A DNA stretch of 34,552 bases. It comes from a virus. The stretch's first letter is position 1, and each line of letters opens with the position of its first letter. The stretch lies in IMG/VR virus record IMGVR_UViG_3300033004_000006, positions 1-34,552 of that record. One strand, written 5' to 3'. Positions 1 to 6,872 of this stretch are shown one piece after another. The notes beneath the pieces were generated by a model, which did no database searches, was not told the origin of the DNA, and saw nothing but the letters and a program-made list of their open reading frames with translations. The position numbers and the translations under genes were made by a program.

Positions 1-445
1 GTGCCAGTCCAGCCATGCCGTCAATAACAAGAGCACGACTAGGAGTCCAAGTATCAACACACCCGAACCGTTGTCCAGTGCGATCATCAGGGAAGTCATT
101 CAAAACCTCCAAAAGTTTGATGAATTGGTTGTGCTTCGAGCGGTTGGGGTCTTGGAGTTTGGCCAAGGTGTCCAACTGCATCGTGTTGATTTTGTTTGCT
201 GCGTCCATCAGTTCAAGGAATGAGGCTTTGGGGGCCTCCATGTTGTGCCAATGGACATTTGCGGGAACTTCTTTGCCCTTGTCTGTCCAATAGGCCAGCA
301 AGGATTCGAGGCCAGGCTCCAACCCCAAATAAAAGACCTCCACACCTGCATCTGCCAATGTGCCGATGGCGTAGGTTTTTCCTGTGCCAGCCGGACCCAT
401 AAGAAGGCAATTTACCCCGGCGAGAATTGACACTTTTTCCGTCAT
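1..445 (-). CDS. RecA/Sak4-like P-loop ATPase, 3' end outside window
   Basis: The frame is open from an ATG at 445 to the window edge (148 residues seen). It has a Walker A motif, GPAGTGKT, at residues 17-24 and a Walker B-like strand, ALVIDG, at 138-143. Spacing and size fit the compact phage ATPases of the Sak4/RecA-like group, which act in recombination or single-strand annealing. That assignment is inferred, because the C-terminal half is missing. The start codon overlaps the TGA of the upstream HNH gene (ATGA), so translation is probably coupled. The first 16 residues resemble a 19-codon remnant at 953-1012, which suggests that the HNH gene inserted into this gene. A Cas4-like nuclease is encoded a few genes upstream in the same operon, as expected for a recombination module. 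Confidence 0.8.
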   Translation of the reverse strand, partial: MTEKVSILAGVNCLLMGPAGTGKTYAIGTLADAGVEVFYLGLEPGLESLLAYWTDKGKEVPANVHWHNMEAPKASFLELMDAANKINTMQLDTLAKLQDPNRSKHNQFIKLLEVLNDFPDDRTGQRFGCVDTWTPSRALVIDGMAGLA

Positions 446-894
446 ACTAAGCCTCTGTTTTTGATGTTACATATACATCCGGTAGACACTCCCCACTTTC
501 TGGCAGTGGGGCGAATTCCGGCGCCAGCTTGCAGTTCATTCCAAATCTCAGTTCTTTGCGCGTTAGACAGTTTTGCCATCCCATGCCCTTCCCCTTTTGC
601 AGACCTTCCCTTATCCTTTTTATCCTTCATATTGTCTGCGTTTGTACCAAGCCTCAGATGCTCTGGATTAACGCATGAAGGGTTGTCACATCTGTGCAAT
701 ACCATCAATTCGGGGTCTGTGATGGGTCCGACATAAACCTCATAAGAAACTCTGTGGGCTCGGAGATGGTAATTCCCGATTTGAAGTTTTCCATACCCTT
801 TTGGGCTTAAAGAACCTGTCCAAATCCAACAACCTGGAGTAACTCGAAATCGGGCTTCTAGATATGTTTGAAGTGTTTTTTTAGTCAGTGTCAT
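442..894 (-). CDS. HNH homing endonuclease (HNH_3 type) with C-terminal HTH
   Basis: 150 residues. The N-terminal GCWIWTG motif (21-27) and the HNH core with H67, N76 and H79 (VLHRCDNPSCVNPEHLRLGT) are typical of small HNH_3 homing endonucleases. Residues about 112-148 look like a helix-turn-helix (RPTARKWGVSTGCICNIKNR), which would contact the target site. A GGAGGG ribosome binding site precedes the ATG, and a consensus TATAAT lies about 30 bases further up, so the gene probably has its own promoter. It lies between two copies of the ATPase N-terminus and ends in an ATGA overlap with the intact ATPase. The context is that of a homing endonuclease gene inserted in an essential gene, not of a phage core gene. 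Confidence 0.9.
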   Translation of the reverse strand: MTLTKKTLQTYLEARFRVTPGCWIWTGSLSPKGYGKLQIGNYHLRAHRVSYEVYVGPITDPELMVLHRCDNPSCVNPEHLRLGTNADNMKDKKDKGRSAKGEGHGMAKLSNAQRTEIWNELQAGAGIRPTARKWGVSTGCICNIKNRGLV

Positions 895-923
895 AAACCC
901 TCCGTATTATTAATGACACTCCT

Positions 924-929
924 ATTATA
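924..929 (-). promoter_or_regulatory. Consensus -10 element upstream of HNH gene
   Basis: A perfect TATAAT reads leftward between the ATPase remnant and the HNH start. No convincing -35 is visible. It would give the HNH gene its own transcript, independent of the operon. Confidence 0.45.
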
Positions 930-952
930 TCTAGAATCCCCGGCCCGGATTA

Positions 953-1012
953 TTAAGACATGGTGAGCATCACGTTTGTGCCTGCTAATACGCTTTTCTT
1001 TTCTTCAGTCAT
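953..1012 (-). pseudogene. Remnant of the ATPase 5' end, cut by HNH insertion
   Basis: A 19-codon frame, MTEEKKSVLAGTNVMLTMS, starts in an ATGA overlap with the stop of the 74-residue gene upstream. Its first 16 residues align with the N-terminus of the ATPase downstream of the HNH gene (MTEKVSILAGVNCLLMG). With one gap, ten of about 19 positions are identical, and similarity stops just before the Walker A motif. The simplest reading is that this is the original start of the ATPase gene, left behind when the HNH gene inserted, while a second, complete 5' end was supplied on the other side. It might still be translated as a short peptide. Confidence 0.6.
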
Positions 1013-1233
1013 TTGCTATCCTTCATTTTGCAGATTAGGTAAGTTTCGCTAGGCCACTTTTTAAGCAATCTGTTTTTCCGTCTTTCGGCTTTCTTCTTAG
1101 AATCTGTTTCGAAGATTTCCTGACGGCCCTGTTTTGGGTCATCTACTACCCAAGTAGGTTTGTACAGATCGGCCAGTACCTTTGAGTAAAGGTTATTTTT
1201 TCCGCAATACCATATCCTATAACGAGGGGTCAT
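1009..1233 (-). CDS. Small basic protein, unknown
   Basis: 74 residues, rich in lysine and arginine (KKKAERRKNRLLKKWP at about 46-61), with several aromatic residues near the N-terminus. No family is recognised. The ribosome binding site AGGATAGGAAATG supports the ATG at 1233. The gene overlaps the 3' end of the gene before it by 17 bases, and its TGA overlaps the ATG of the ATPase remnant. It is therefore a tightly coupled member of the recombination operon. Confidence 0.65.
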   Translation of the reverse strand: MTPRYRIWYCGKNNLYSKVLADLYKPTWVVDDPKQGRQEIFETDSKKKAERRKNRLLKKWPSETYLICKMKDSK

Positions 1234-1582
1234 TTCCTATCCTTCGTTGGTAGTATTCCATATGCCGTTCGAATTCCCATCGTACAACATCCGGGCATGA
1301 CAACAGCAAAGCACTGTATTCGGGTTCCCATGCTAGCAACAGGCTGCCAGCCACAGTGAAAGGGCTAGGTCCGGGGTGCAAACGGCAGTGACCACCCTGA
1401 ATTTGCCACTTGTTTACAAAGCCGTTTTCATCGGTGACGGGGCACTTGGCCCACAACTCTCCACAATCAGGGCAAAAGTATGCGTAGCTGTAGGCTGGTT
1501 GTCGTTCGCCGTGCACAATCACATGGGGGCGGAGGACGTTACCGAGGAAACGGCCTTCGACGTGGAAGTGTTGGTCATACAT
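1217..1582 (-). CDS. Unknown protein with a CxxC zinc-type motif
   Basis: 121 residues from an ATG at 1580-1582, chosen because it follows the TAA of the preceding 34-residue gene by only two bases (TAACCATG); a TTG at 1621 would add 13 residues. The pair CPDCGELWAKCP near residues 36-47 looks like a metal-binding knuckle, with a further Cys/His (GGHCRLH) near 64-70. Function is unknown. Position in the operon suggests a DNA-transaction accessory. Confidence 0.65.
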   Translation of the reverse strand: MYDQHFHVEGRFLGNVLRPHVIVHGERQPAYSYAYFCPDCGELWAKCPVTDENGFVNKWQIQGGHCRLHPGPSPFTVAGSLLLAWEPEYSALLLSCPDVVRWEFERHMEYYQRRIGNDPSL

Positions 1583-1584
1583 GG

Positions 1585-1689
1585 TTATTTGAAGGTTGTT
1601 AAAAACATTCCCACACCACAACCGATGATTGCACCCCCCGCCCCCATTACAAACATCGCCAATAATCTGATAATAAATGTGGCATCCAT
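1585..1689 (-). CDS. 34-residue single-span membrane protein
   Basis: This small frame starts with an ATG that shares a base with the TAA of the nuclease gene (TAATG), and its own stop lies two bases before the next ATG. Residues 5-32 are almost entirely hydrophobic and glycine-rich (FVMGAGGAIIGCGVG), as in a single transmembrane helix. The tight junctions at both ends argue for a real gene. Function is unknown. Confidence 0.6.
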   Translation of the reverse strand: MDATFIIRLLAMFVMGAGGAIIGCGVGMFLTTFK

Positions 1690-2726
1690 TACATCATCCC
1701 CCTCAATTCATCACCCAATGCCACGCCATCATCCGTAGCCTGCCCCTTCAACCCTGCTGCTGGCGGCAAACTCGGGTGCCTCACATGGCCCCATGAGGCC
1801 TCAAAATCGGCAACACTCATTTCCGATCTCTGCAAAGGATCCCACACGCGCTGCTCAAACTTCGCTGGCAACCATTCTTCCGGATTCGAGGACTTGCACA
1901 CACTGACAAAAGAGCACCCACCGTAGTCCGTGCATGCACCGTCGAGGGAGAAGTCCCAATACCCTTCTTCCCAGCATCGAATCATTCGCTGTATGTCCCG
2001 ATTGACTTGCCGCTCCCAACGATCGATTTCATAATCAGAGCGATAAGTCTCCACTTCCAAAGTATCATATTTAGTCTTGAGGATGGATACCCCACGAACA
2101 ATTGTTCCAGCTGTCTTGATACCTTGTCTCCGGGCTGCCCAGGAATAACCAGTAAATTGACTACGCATCTCCCATTGACGGCCCCAAGTTGCACCGAGAG
2201 ATGAAGTGGTCTTCTCGTCATAAATCCACACTCCCGCGCCGTAGCGCTCTGCGATCATGTCCGACCGTCCTGTGTAGAGGATGGGATCCCCCGTCACAGG
2301 GTGTCTGACTTCAAGCGGCTCTGCAAAAGAAAATTCGATCCCTCTACGACCCGACGCGAGCGTAATGGGAGTGGCCCCGTCAGCTCCAAGAGGGTAGTTA
2401 AACAGATAGAATTCAAACGCCCCACACATTCGTTCAAGGGACTTTGCTGAGTCATCAGGGCAGTCGAAGTCGCCATAATGTGCAATAAGGGCAGAAAGTC
2501 CTGCAGCCTCTGCGTCAGCAGCGCTTCGCCCTTCAACGTAGAAGGCTGTTCGAGCCGCCTCAATAGCGCTTGCAAACGCTCCCCCGGCGACAAGGTGGAC
2601 AGACTGCTGGAGGGGCTTCCAATGATCGACATATTGGTATTTGAATTTGGCAGGGCACGAACGGAACGTGGACAGGATGGTCGAATCCACAGTGTGGGGA
2701 AAGAGAGGCCTGAGTTGGGGTTCCAT
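1689..2726 (-). CDS. PD-(D/E)XK nuclease, Cas4/RecB-like, probable 4Fe-4S
   Basis: 345 residues. The ATG at 2726 overlaps the TGA of the upstream gene; a GTG just before is the alternative start. Catalytic signature: D156 in GRSDM, then D170-E171-K172 (YDEKTTSS), then Q190/Y194 in the QxxxY motif (QFTGY). Four cysteines occupy the places used by the Fe-S cluster of Cas4/AddB-type nucleases: C24 (SCPAKFKY) and C265, C271, C277 near the C-terminus. Such phage enzymes are 5'-3' exonucleases that make single strands for recombination. Pairing with the RecA-like ATPase in the same operon supports that role. No Cas gene is nearby, so this is not evidence of CRISPR. Confidence 0.87.
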   Translation of the reverse strand: MEPQLRPLFPHTVDSTILSTFRSCPAKFKYQYVDHWKPLQQSVHLVAGGAFASAIEAARTAFYVEGRSAADAEAAGLSALIAHYGDFDCPDDSAKSLERMCGAFEFYLFNYPLGADGATPITLASGRRGIEFSFAEPLEVRHPVTGDPILYTGRSDMIAERYGAGVWIYDEKTTSSLGATWGRQWEMRSQFTGYSWAARRQGIKTAGTIVRGVSILKTKYDTLEVETYRSDYEIDRWERQVNRDIQRMIRCWEEGYWDFSLDGACTDYGGCSFVSVCKSSNPEEWLPAKFEQRVWDPLQRSEMSVADFEASWGHVRHPSLPPAAGLKGQATDDGVALGDELRGMM

Positions 2727-2986
2727 CACACACTCTCCGACAACTGCTTCTTGAGGTCGGCCACACGGTTTTCCATGATCGCCAAATCTTGCTTGAGGCG
2801 GTCGGAATGTGTTTCGCGAAGAACGGTGTCCAGATTGAATCCATCGGGAATTTCAATCTGAAAGTCTTTTTTCAGGACTAGAGCTTCGTTTTTTGTAAGC
2901 GGTGCTTCGAATGAATCGATTCTATACACCACTTTATCGTTGTAGTCCTTGTATGCATGCACATACGCAGTCACGGTTACAATCAT
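2726..2986 (-). CDS. Unknown 86-residue protein with C-terminal coiled coil
   Basis: The start is set at the ATG at 2984-2986, because the phage's extended ribosome binding site (AGGCTCA) lies two bases before it; a GTG at 2998 falls inside that site. The C-terminal third (LKQDLAIMENRVADLKKQLSE) has heptad-like spacing of hydrophobic residues and is probably a coiled coil. The stop overlaps the nuclease start. No family is recognised. Constant co-occurrence with the nuclease in other phages would be the first thing to look for. Confidence 0.65.
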   Translation of the reverse strand: MIVTVTAYVHAYKDYNDKVVYRIDSFEAPLTKNEALVLKKDFQIEIPDGFNLDTVLRETHSDRLKQDLAIMENRVADLKKQLSESV

Positions 2987-2994
2987 TTTGAGCC

Positions 2995-3435
2995 TCACTT
3001 AAGCAGATTTTCGAGTTGCAGACGGGCGTCACCCTCAACACCGGACAGAATCTGAGCTGCAAAAGACCGCCGAAGATTTGCGCGATAAGCATCAGCCACC
3101 GCCTCTTCGATCTTGCGGTTTCGCTCCATATTGGCTTCATGCTCAGTCAGATCAATCTTCATGATGACCCAACGCAATTCGTACTCTGCATTCGGCTGCA
3201 CTTGCACCGTATCATCAACATTGACGACAGTCACTACTTTCATTTGCCCTGCGGCCTCCACAAGAACCTGGTCCCCGACTTTCACATCAAGATGGGTGAC
3301 ATAGTTGTAGAGTTTTGCCTGTTCCTTCTCACCGCCATTCCTGGCGATGTACTCGTTATCATAACGAGAAGGGGTGAATGTCACTCGAATAGTCTTTGCA
3401 TCGTGGCGCAACAGTGCTGCAATATTCTTATCCAT
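2995..3435 (-). CDS. Unknown 146-residue protein, beta-rich centre
   Basis: Residues about 50-75 (LDVKVGDQVLVEAAGQMKVVTVVNVDD) read like a small beta-barrel of the KOW/SH3 sort. The C-terminal half is helical and charged. The AGAGGCTCA ribosome binding site fits the second of two tandem ATGs (3435); the first, at 3438, would overlap it. The stop lies 9 bases before the next gene's ATG. No function can be assigned. The position in the recombination operon and the barrel-like stretch would fit a nucleic-acid-binding accessory, but that is inference. Confidence 0.7.
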   Translation of the reverse strand: MDKNIAALLRHDAKTIRVTFTPSRYDNEYIARNGGEKEQAKLYNYVTHLDVKVGDQVLVEAAGQMKVVTVVNVDDTVQVQPNAEYELRWVIMKIDLTEHEANMERNRKIEEAVADAYRANLRRSFAAQILSGVEGDARLQLENLLK

Positions 3436-3466
3436 CATGAGCCTCTTCTATCAAACGGTTGAAAGG

Positions 3467-3688
3467 TTACAGGCCAAGTTCGCCTAGCAAATCGTCACTG
3501 TTAATCGGCTGAGCCTTTGCCTTCGCGTCAGCCTTTTTGGCCTTCGATTTGGTGCTGGTTTCCTGCGCGTTGACACGCTCTTTGCGGATCGCGGCGATGG
3601 CTTCGCGCATCTCATCGAGGGTGAGGCCTTCGGGGGTTGCAGCCTTTGCGCGCCAATATTGGATCTTTTCGGCAATAACGTCAGACAT
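3467..3688 (-). CDS. 73-residue protein with DDLLGELG tail
   Basis: The ATG is preceded by AAGGAG at a good distance. The N-terminal 40 residues are helical (LTLDEMREAIAAIRKERV). A Lys/Ala-rich linker follows, then the C-terminal tail NSDDLLGELGL. The same tail occurs in two larger unknown proteins of this phage (6959-7525 and 8814-9434), so it is probably a docking peptide for a common partner. Function is unknown. The N-terminal helices match 'EGLTLDEMREAI' patterns common in small phage proteins. Confidence 0.72.
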   Translation of the reverse strand: MSDVIAEKIQYWRAKAATPEGLTLDEMREAIAAIRKERVNAQETSTKSKAKKADAKAKAQPINSDDLLGELGL

Positions 3689-3897
3689 TTGTCAGGCTCC
3701 TTCAGTTTCATGCCATCATAATCACACATTTCCTTGAAAAGCCTCACGGAATCTTGTGAAATGGGTTGCGGTTCTCCATTCATGTTGTACTCAAACGTTG
3801 CGCATTCAACTTCGTCTTTCGCCCGTTCCCAAAGACTCACCGGCACCAGAATGTAATCCACGCCGGCAAAAGTCACTCGTTTTTTCAGGTGTGCCAC
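3484..3897 (-). CDS. Unknown protein; 3' half overlaps the next gene out of frame
   Basis: The chosen start is the GTG at 3897, five bases after GGAGGT; an ATG at 3909 would destroy that spacing. The first 70 residues (RVTFAGVDYILVPVSLWERAKDEVECATFEYN) look like real protein. Past 3688 the frame stays open only because it shadows the DDLLGELG gene; its translation there is Arg/Pro/Ser-rich, as shadow frames are. A one-base shift would end it at a TGA eight bases before the next ATG. The annotated end is therefore doubtful: the true product may be shorter, made by a frameshift, or truly overlap by about 200 bases. Confidence 0.5.
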   Translation of the reverse strand: MAHLKKRVTFAGVDYILVPVSLWERAKDEVECATFEYNMNGEPQPISQDSVRLFKEMCDYDGMKLKEPDKCLTLLPKRSNIGAQRLQPPKASPSMRCAKPSPRSAKSVSTRRKPAPNRRPKRLTRRQRLSRLTVTIC

Positions 3898-3915
3898 ACA
3901 AACCTCCATTTGTTT

Positions 3916-3943
3916 GTAGGAATTAATGTATTTTAATTCCTAC
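3916..3943. repeat. Palindromic repeat copy 1
   Basis: GTAGGAATTAA and TTAATTCCTAC, perfect 11-base arms around TGTATT. It lies just upstream of the GTG-start gene at 3897, in leftward transcription order. The right flank CTAGAAAA is shared with copy 6. Confidence 0.85.
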
Positions 3944-3963
3944 TAGAAAATAGTCAACTCAGT

Positions 3964-4140
3964 TTAATCCGGCTCGTTAAACTCCGGTTTTGGCTTAGAC
4001 TTCGTGGTGCGAAGGAGACGATTGCAGCCACAGCAGTACCAATCATAGTTCCGCTCGACGCCGAATTCGTGATCGAAGGAGCAATCGTCGATTTCCACAG
4101 ACATTTCGGCATCGCAATCGGGGCAGAAGCAGGTTGTCAT
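3964..4140 (-). CDS. Small zinc-ribbon protein
   Basis: 58 residues from the ATG at 4140, two bases after the helicase TAG and with GGGGAG upstream. Two cysteine pairs, CFCPDCDAEM near the N-terminus and WYCCGCNRLL near residue 35-44, form a typical zinc ribbon. A basic tail follows. It may bind nucleic acid or a protein partner. Coupling to the helicase gene suggests a role in replication, but no family is recognised. Confidence 0.72.
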   Translation of the reverse strand: MTTCFCPDCDAEMSVEIDDCSFDHEFGVERNYDWYCCGCNRLLRTTKSKPKPEFNEPD

Positions 4141-4141
4141 T

Positions 4142-5527
4142 CTAACTCCCCGAACATAGAAACAGTCTCGTTGTGGGACGAGTACAAGCAACATAAAGGC
4201 ACTGAAAAGCCTCCTTCCGATTCCTGTTATACAAAACGTCGTTTACGTCTACGAACACGGTTTCGTAGGTCGAGCCTTGGGAACGATGAGCCGTGATCGC
4301 ATTGGCGTAGCGAATGTCATGAAAGAGCTCTTTGTGTTCCCAAAACTTCTTCCACAGCTTCGGATTCGTCCGCGCTTCGTGGGCCATAGACTGACTATCA
4401 TTGTCAAAGGTTTGCTTTGACGATGGGTGAATCACCAATAACCTAACGACGCGATTATCTTCTGTGCGAGCCTTGAGTTCGATTGCATGATACTTTGGTT
4501 CCAGTGGGTGAACGCAGTTCGCGACTGACTCCACGATAGCTTCGTCGTCAGTACCCATGAGGTAGTCATCTCCGCGCTCGCAGGGTCCGGCAGCGACAAC
4601 ACGGTCCCCCGGCAGGAAGAATCCAGGGACAGCATCAGCTCCATAAATTCCCGCCCTAGCAATGGCATTATATTCTGCAACTCTGACATTTCGCCAGGAG
4701 ATAACTTTTGCGGTAGTACCGTCAGCGAAATCACCAGCCTGTGCGGCGGCAAAGATTCGCTCTTTGAATTCACGCTGAGAGAGCTTCCAGATCCCTGTGT
4801 GTCCATCGTTGTCGCTCCTAATTTTGATCGATGGGGCCAAGGAATTGATCTGTTCCCGCACCATCGTGGCGAATGTGAGGATTTGGTTATCGTGGCGCAT
4901 TACTCGGGTGAGGTTGGCTCCCTCCATGCCCGTGAGTGCCATCGATGCCGGTTCTCCCACGGGGGGCAATTGCGCCAAGTCCCCCATGAACACAACCTTC
5001 AACCCCCACCGCTCTGCTGTCACCCGCAAGATATCGAAGAGGTTTCTGTTCACCATCGAAGCTTCGTCAACCACAATAACATCAAGATTGCTAAGGTCAG
5101 GAGTCTTACCTGCCACAACCTGTTTGAGTTCCCCAGACTTATCCACACGTAGGCCAAGCAAAGAGTAAATAGTACACGCATCGCCAGTCACCTGTTTGAG
5201 GACTTTCGCGGCCTTGTTCGTAGGAGCGGTGTAAGCGAACGCCGAAGCCGAAGAACGACAGCGCGCAACAACTTCACGCATGCAGAAGGTTTTGCCTGTG
5301 CCTGCGAATCCCGTGAAACAAAAATACCACTGGAATGTTGAGGGGTCTTCGATGAAGTCGATGAGGCGCTGAACCGCGATCTTTTGTTCAGGGTTGAGTT
5401 CCACAGGTTTGTGTGAAAATCCTTGACCCATTGGGGCGTTGTCAACATGATATTCGACGGCTTTGTCGAGTTTGCTTTGGCTAAGGTCGCTATCATCTTC
5501 CCATGGCGGGAGAGTGCTATCTGTCAT
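4142..5527 (-). CDS. Dda/RecD-like superfamily 1 DNA helicase
   Basis: 461 residues from the ATG after AAGGCTCAT. Motif I is GFAGTGKT (73-80), motif II VVDEAS (152-157), and motif III MGDLAQLPPVG (181-191). Motifs V/VI lie near the C-terminus (ITAHRSQGSTYETVFVD and YVACTRPTTRLFL). Order and length match the 5'-3' helicases of the RecD/Dda group (AAA_30 plus UvrD_C_2). In T4, Dda works at replication initiation and in recombination, and the same use is likely here. The gene is complete and is followed two bases later by a zinc-ribbon gene. Confidence 0.92.
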   Translation of the reverse strand: MTDSTLPPWEDDSDLSQSKLDKAVEYHVDNAPMGQGFSHKPVELNPEQKIAVQRLIDFIEDPSTFQWYFCFTGFAGTGKTFCMREVVARCRSSASAFAYTAPTNKAAKVLKQVTGDACTIYSLLGLRVDKSGELKQVVAGKTPDLSNLDVIVVDEASMVNRNLFDILRVTAERWGLKVVFMGDLAQLPPVGEPASMALTGMEGANLTRVMRHDNQILTFATMVREQINSLAPSIKIRSDNDGHTGIWKLSQREFKERIFAAAQAGDFADGTTAKVISWRNVRVAEYNAIARAGIYGADAVPGFFLPGDRVVAAGPCERGDDYLMGTDDEAIVESVANCVHPLEPKYHAIELKARTEDNRVVRLLVIHPSSKQTFDNDSQSMAHEARTNPKLWKKFWEHKELFHDIRYANAITAHRSQGSTYETVFVDVNDVLYNRNRKEAFQCLYVACTRPTTRLFLCSGS

Positions 5528-5580
5528 ATGAGCCTTCAAGTTTGTCTGTGCGTGCCAGCACGCGTTAGGGGTTGAGGGTG

Positions 5581-5931
5581 TTACCACTTCGGGATAACGT
5601 CTGGAACATGGCAATAGGTGATTTCAAGACCCAAAAGCTTCGCAATCCGATGCTCCCACACACTGCCTTTGCTGTTCTGCCAATCTGGCAGCATTCGCAT
5701 GCTGTCGCAAAGGGGGATTTGACCTACGCAAATGCGCATGCAATATTGCCAGAGCCGTTCGCTTTCGATGCCGCCCCATTCTTCGATAGTTTCTTCATTG
5801 GGCAGGGTGATAGAGAAGGGGCTAAATGTCTCATACCCACACTCTCGTAACAGCCTTTCCTCATGATCGAATGCATCTCGATTGAGGTTTGGCTTGCCAC
5901 TGATGGGGCCACTGATGAAGACTCGGGTCAC
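5581..5931 (-). CDS. DUF4406 / nucleoside 2-deoxyribosyltransferase-like protein
   Basis: 116 residues from a GTG at 5931, with a textbook GGAGGTGAT five bases before it; a longer frame upstream lacks such a site. The opening VFISGPISGKPNLNRDAF and the later MLPDWQNSKGSVWEH are the two hallmark blocks of the DUF4406 family, a Rossmann-like fold related to nucleoside deoxyribosyltransferases. The Ser/Glu of the second block would be the active-site residues. A role in nucleotide salvage or signal-nucleotide turnover is plausible but unproven. The GTG overlaps the stop of the ribbon-helix-helix gene. Confidence 0.8.
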   Translation of the reverse strand: MTRVFISGPISGKPNLNRDAFDHEERLLRECGYETFSPFSITLPNEETIEEWGGIESERLWQYCMRICVGQIPLCDSMRMLPDWQNSKGSVWEHRIAKLLGLEITYCHVPDVIPKW

Positions 5932-6134
5932 GGCATCACCTCCGAAAGATATTTGCGAACAGCCGATTCGATGAGTTCGGATTGCTTCCCATGCGGGACT
6001 TTGCCTTCGGCCTCGCTCCACAAATGGAGCTTCATTCGGGCAACAAGGTCTTCGGGCAGGCTGATATTGATTTGGACACTGCGAATGGTTTTCGTGGGGC
6101 GACCACGGCTCGTTTTGACTTCACTGTTGGGCAT
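5928..6134 (-). CDS. Ribbon-helix-helix (CopG/Arc-like) DNA-binding protein
   Basis: 68 residues from the ATG at 6134, which overlaps the 3' end of the upstream gene. A basic stretch (SRGRPTKTIR) precedes a beta strand, VQINISLPEDL, and two helices (ARMKLHLWSE and KQSELIESAVRKYLSE): the ribbon-helix-helix pattern of CopG/Arc repressors, which bind operators as dimers. It is the clearest candidate regulator in the window and a candidate ligand for the palindromic repeats. No operator can be assigned from sequence alone. Confidence 0.75.
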   Translation of the reverse strand: MPNSEVKTSRGRPTKTIRSVQINISLPEDLVARMKLHLWSEAEGKVPHGKQSELIESAVRKYLSEVMP

Positions 6135-6654
6135 CTGGATACCATCCATTCTCGTTAGTGCCTGCTGACTTCGAATAGTTCTTGTGCGCAGCCCATGTGG
6201 CGATGTGGGGGGTTTCGTGTTTGGTGAGGTAAAGATTTTCGTCCCGCCAATTGTCCGTGTCGATACAGCTTGCGCACACATCCGCGAACTCTTCTACGAT
6301 CTTGATGAAATGCGGCAGGCCTTCAAGCATCGTATGGTCCGATGCTGGCACGTATTTGAAGGAATGTTGCTGCCATTTGTGCTGCTGATGCTGAAAATAG
6401 CCCTGAAAATGGCGATGGCGAGAGCCGCAACAAGAGCAGACTTGTTCGTAGAACATGGCAATAGCGGCAATAGGCTTCCAATCAACCTTCACCTCTGCTT
6501 TTTGGATCTTTTTGATCTCGGCTTTGTGACCGCTACGCTGGAAATGCTCTGCGGCACCCAACTTTTCTTTCCGGGCCTTGAGTTTTTGGGACTCTTTGTA
6601 ATCGTTACTTTCTACGATTAGTGAATCGAGGTCTGCAAAATCGTCATCTGACAT
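6121..6654 (-). CDS. Unknown protein with two CxxC pairs
   Basis: 177 residues from the ATG after GGAGGCTCACC, the phage's extended early-type ribosome binding site. The acidic N-terminus is followed by a lysine-rich helix. CSCCGSRHRHFQGYF (about 72-86) and CASC (about 128-131) could jointly hold a zinc ion. The family is not recognised. Copy 2 of the palindromic repeat and a terminator lie upstream, so it heads a transcription unit that runs into the RHH, DUF4406 and helicase genes. Confidence 0.72.
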   Translation of the reverse strand: MSDDDFADLDSLIVESNDYKESQKLKARKEKLGAAEHFQRSGHKAEIKKIQKAEVKVDWKPIAAIAMFYEQVCSCCGSRHRHFQGYFQHQQHKWQQHSFKYVPASDHTMLEGLPHFIKIVEEFADVCASCIDTDNWRDENLYLTKHETPHIATWAAHKNYSKSAGTNENGWYPDAQQ

Positions 6655-6748
6655 GGTGAGCCTCCGTGTGGTTTGTGCTACGGCTCTACTATGACGCATT
6701 GTAGGGCCATATTCCAATGAGACTTTTCTCTCAATTTGGAGTTTTCCA

Positions 6749-6774
6749 TAGGAATTAATAATTATTAATTCCTA
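6749..6774. repeat. Palindromic repeat copy 2
   Basis: Perfect 11-base arms TAGGAATTAAT and ATTAATTCCTA around AATT. It lies between the terminator at 6781-6818 and the gene starting at 6654. New transcription must begin in this gap if the terminator works. Confidence 0.9.
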
Positions 6775-6780
6775 CAAACA

Positions 6781-6818
6781 AAAGAAAAACGGTAGCTAAC
6801 CGGGGGATTAGCTACCGT
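6781..6818 (-). terminator. Rho-independent terminator after the tRNA
   Basis: Read leftward, an 11-base perfect stem (ACGGTAGCTAA pairing with TTAGCTACCGT; 6808-6818 with 6789-6799) closes an 8-base loop and is followed directly by TTTTCTTT. It lies 55 bases downstream of the tRNA and ends that transcription unit. Confidence 0.85.
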
Positions 6819-6872
6819 CACTGCAAGGCACAACCGTGGAGGCTCAATTACACGGTCTATTGCAGGTACATT

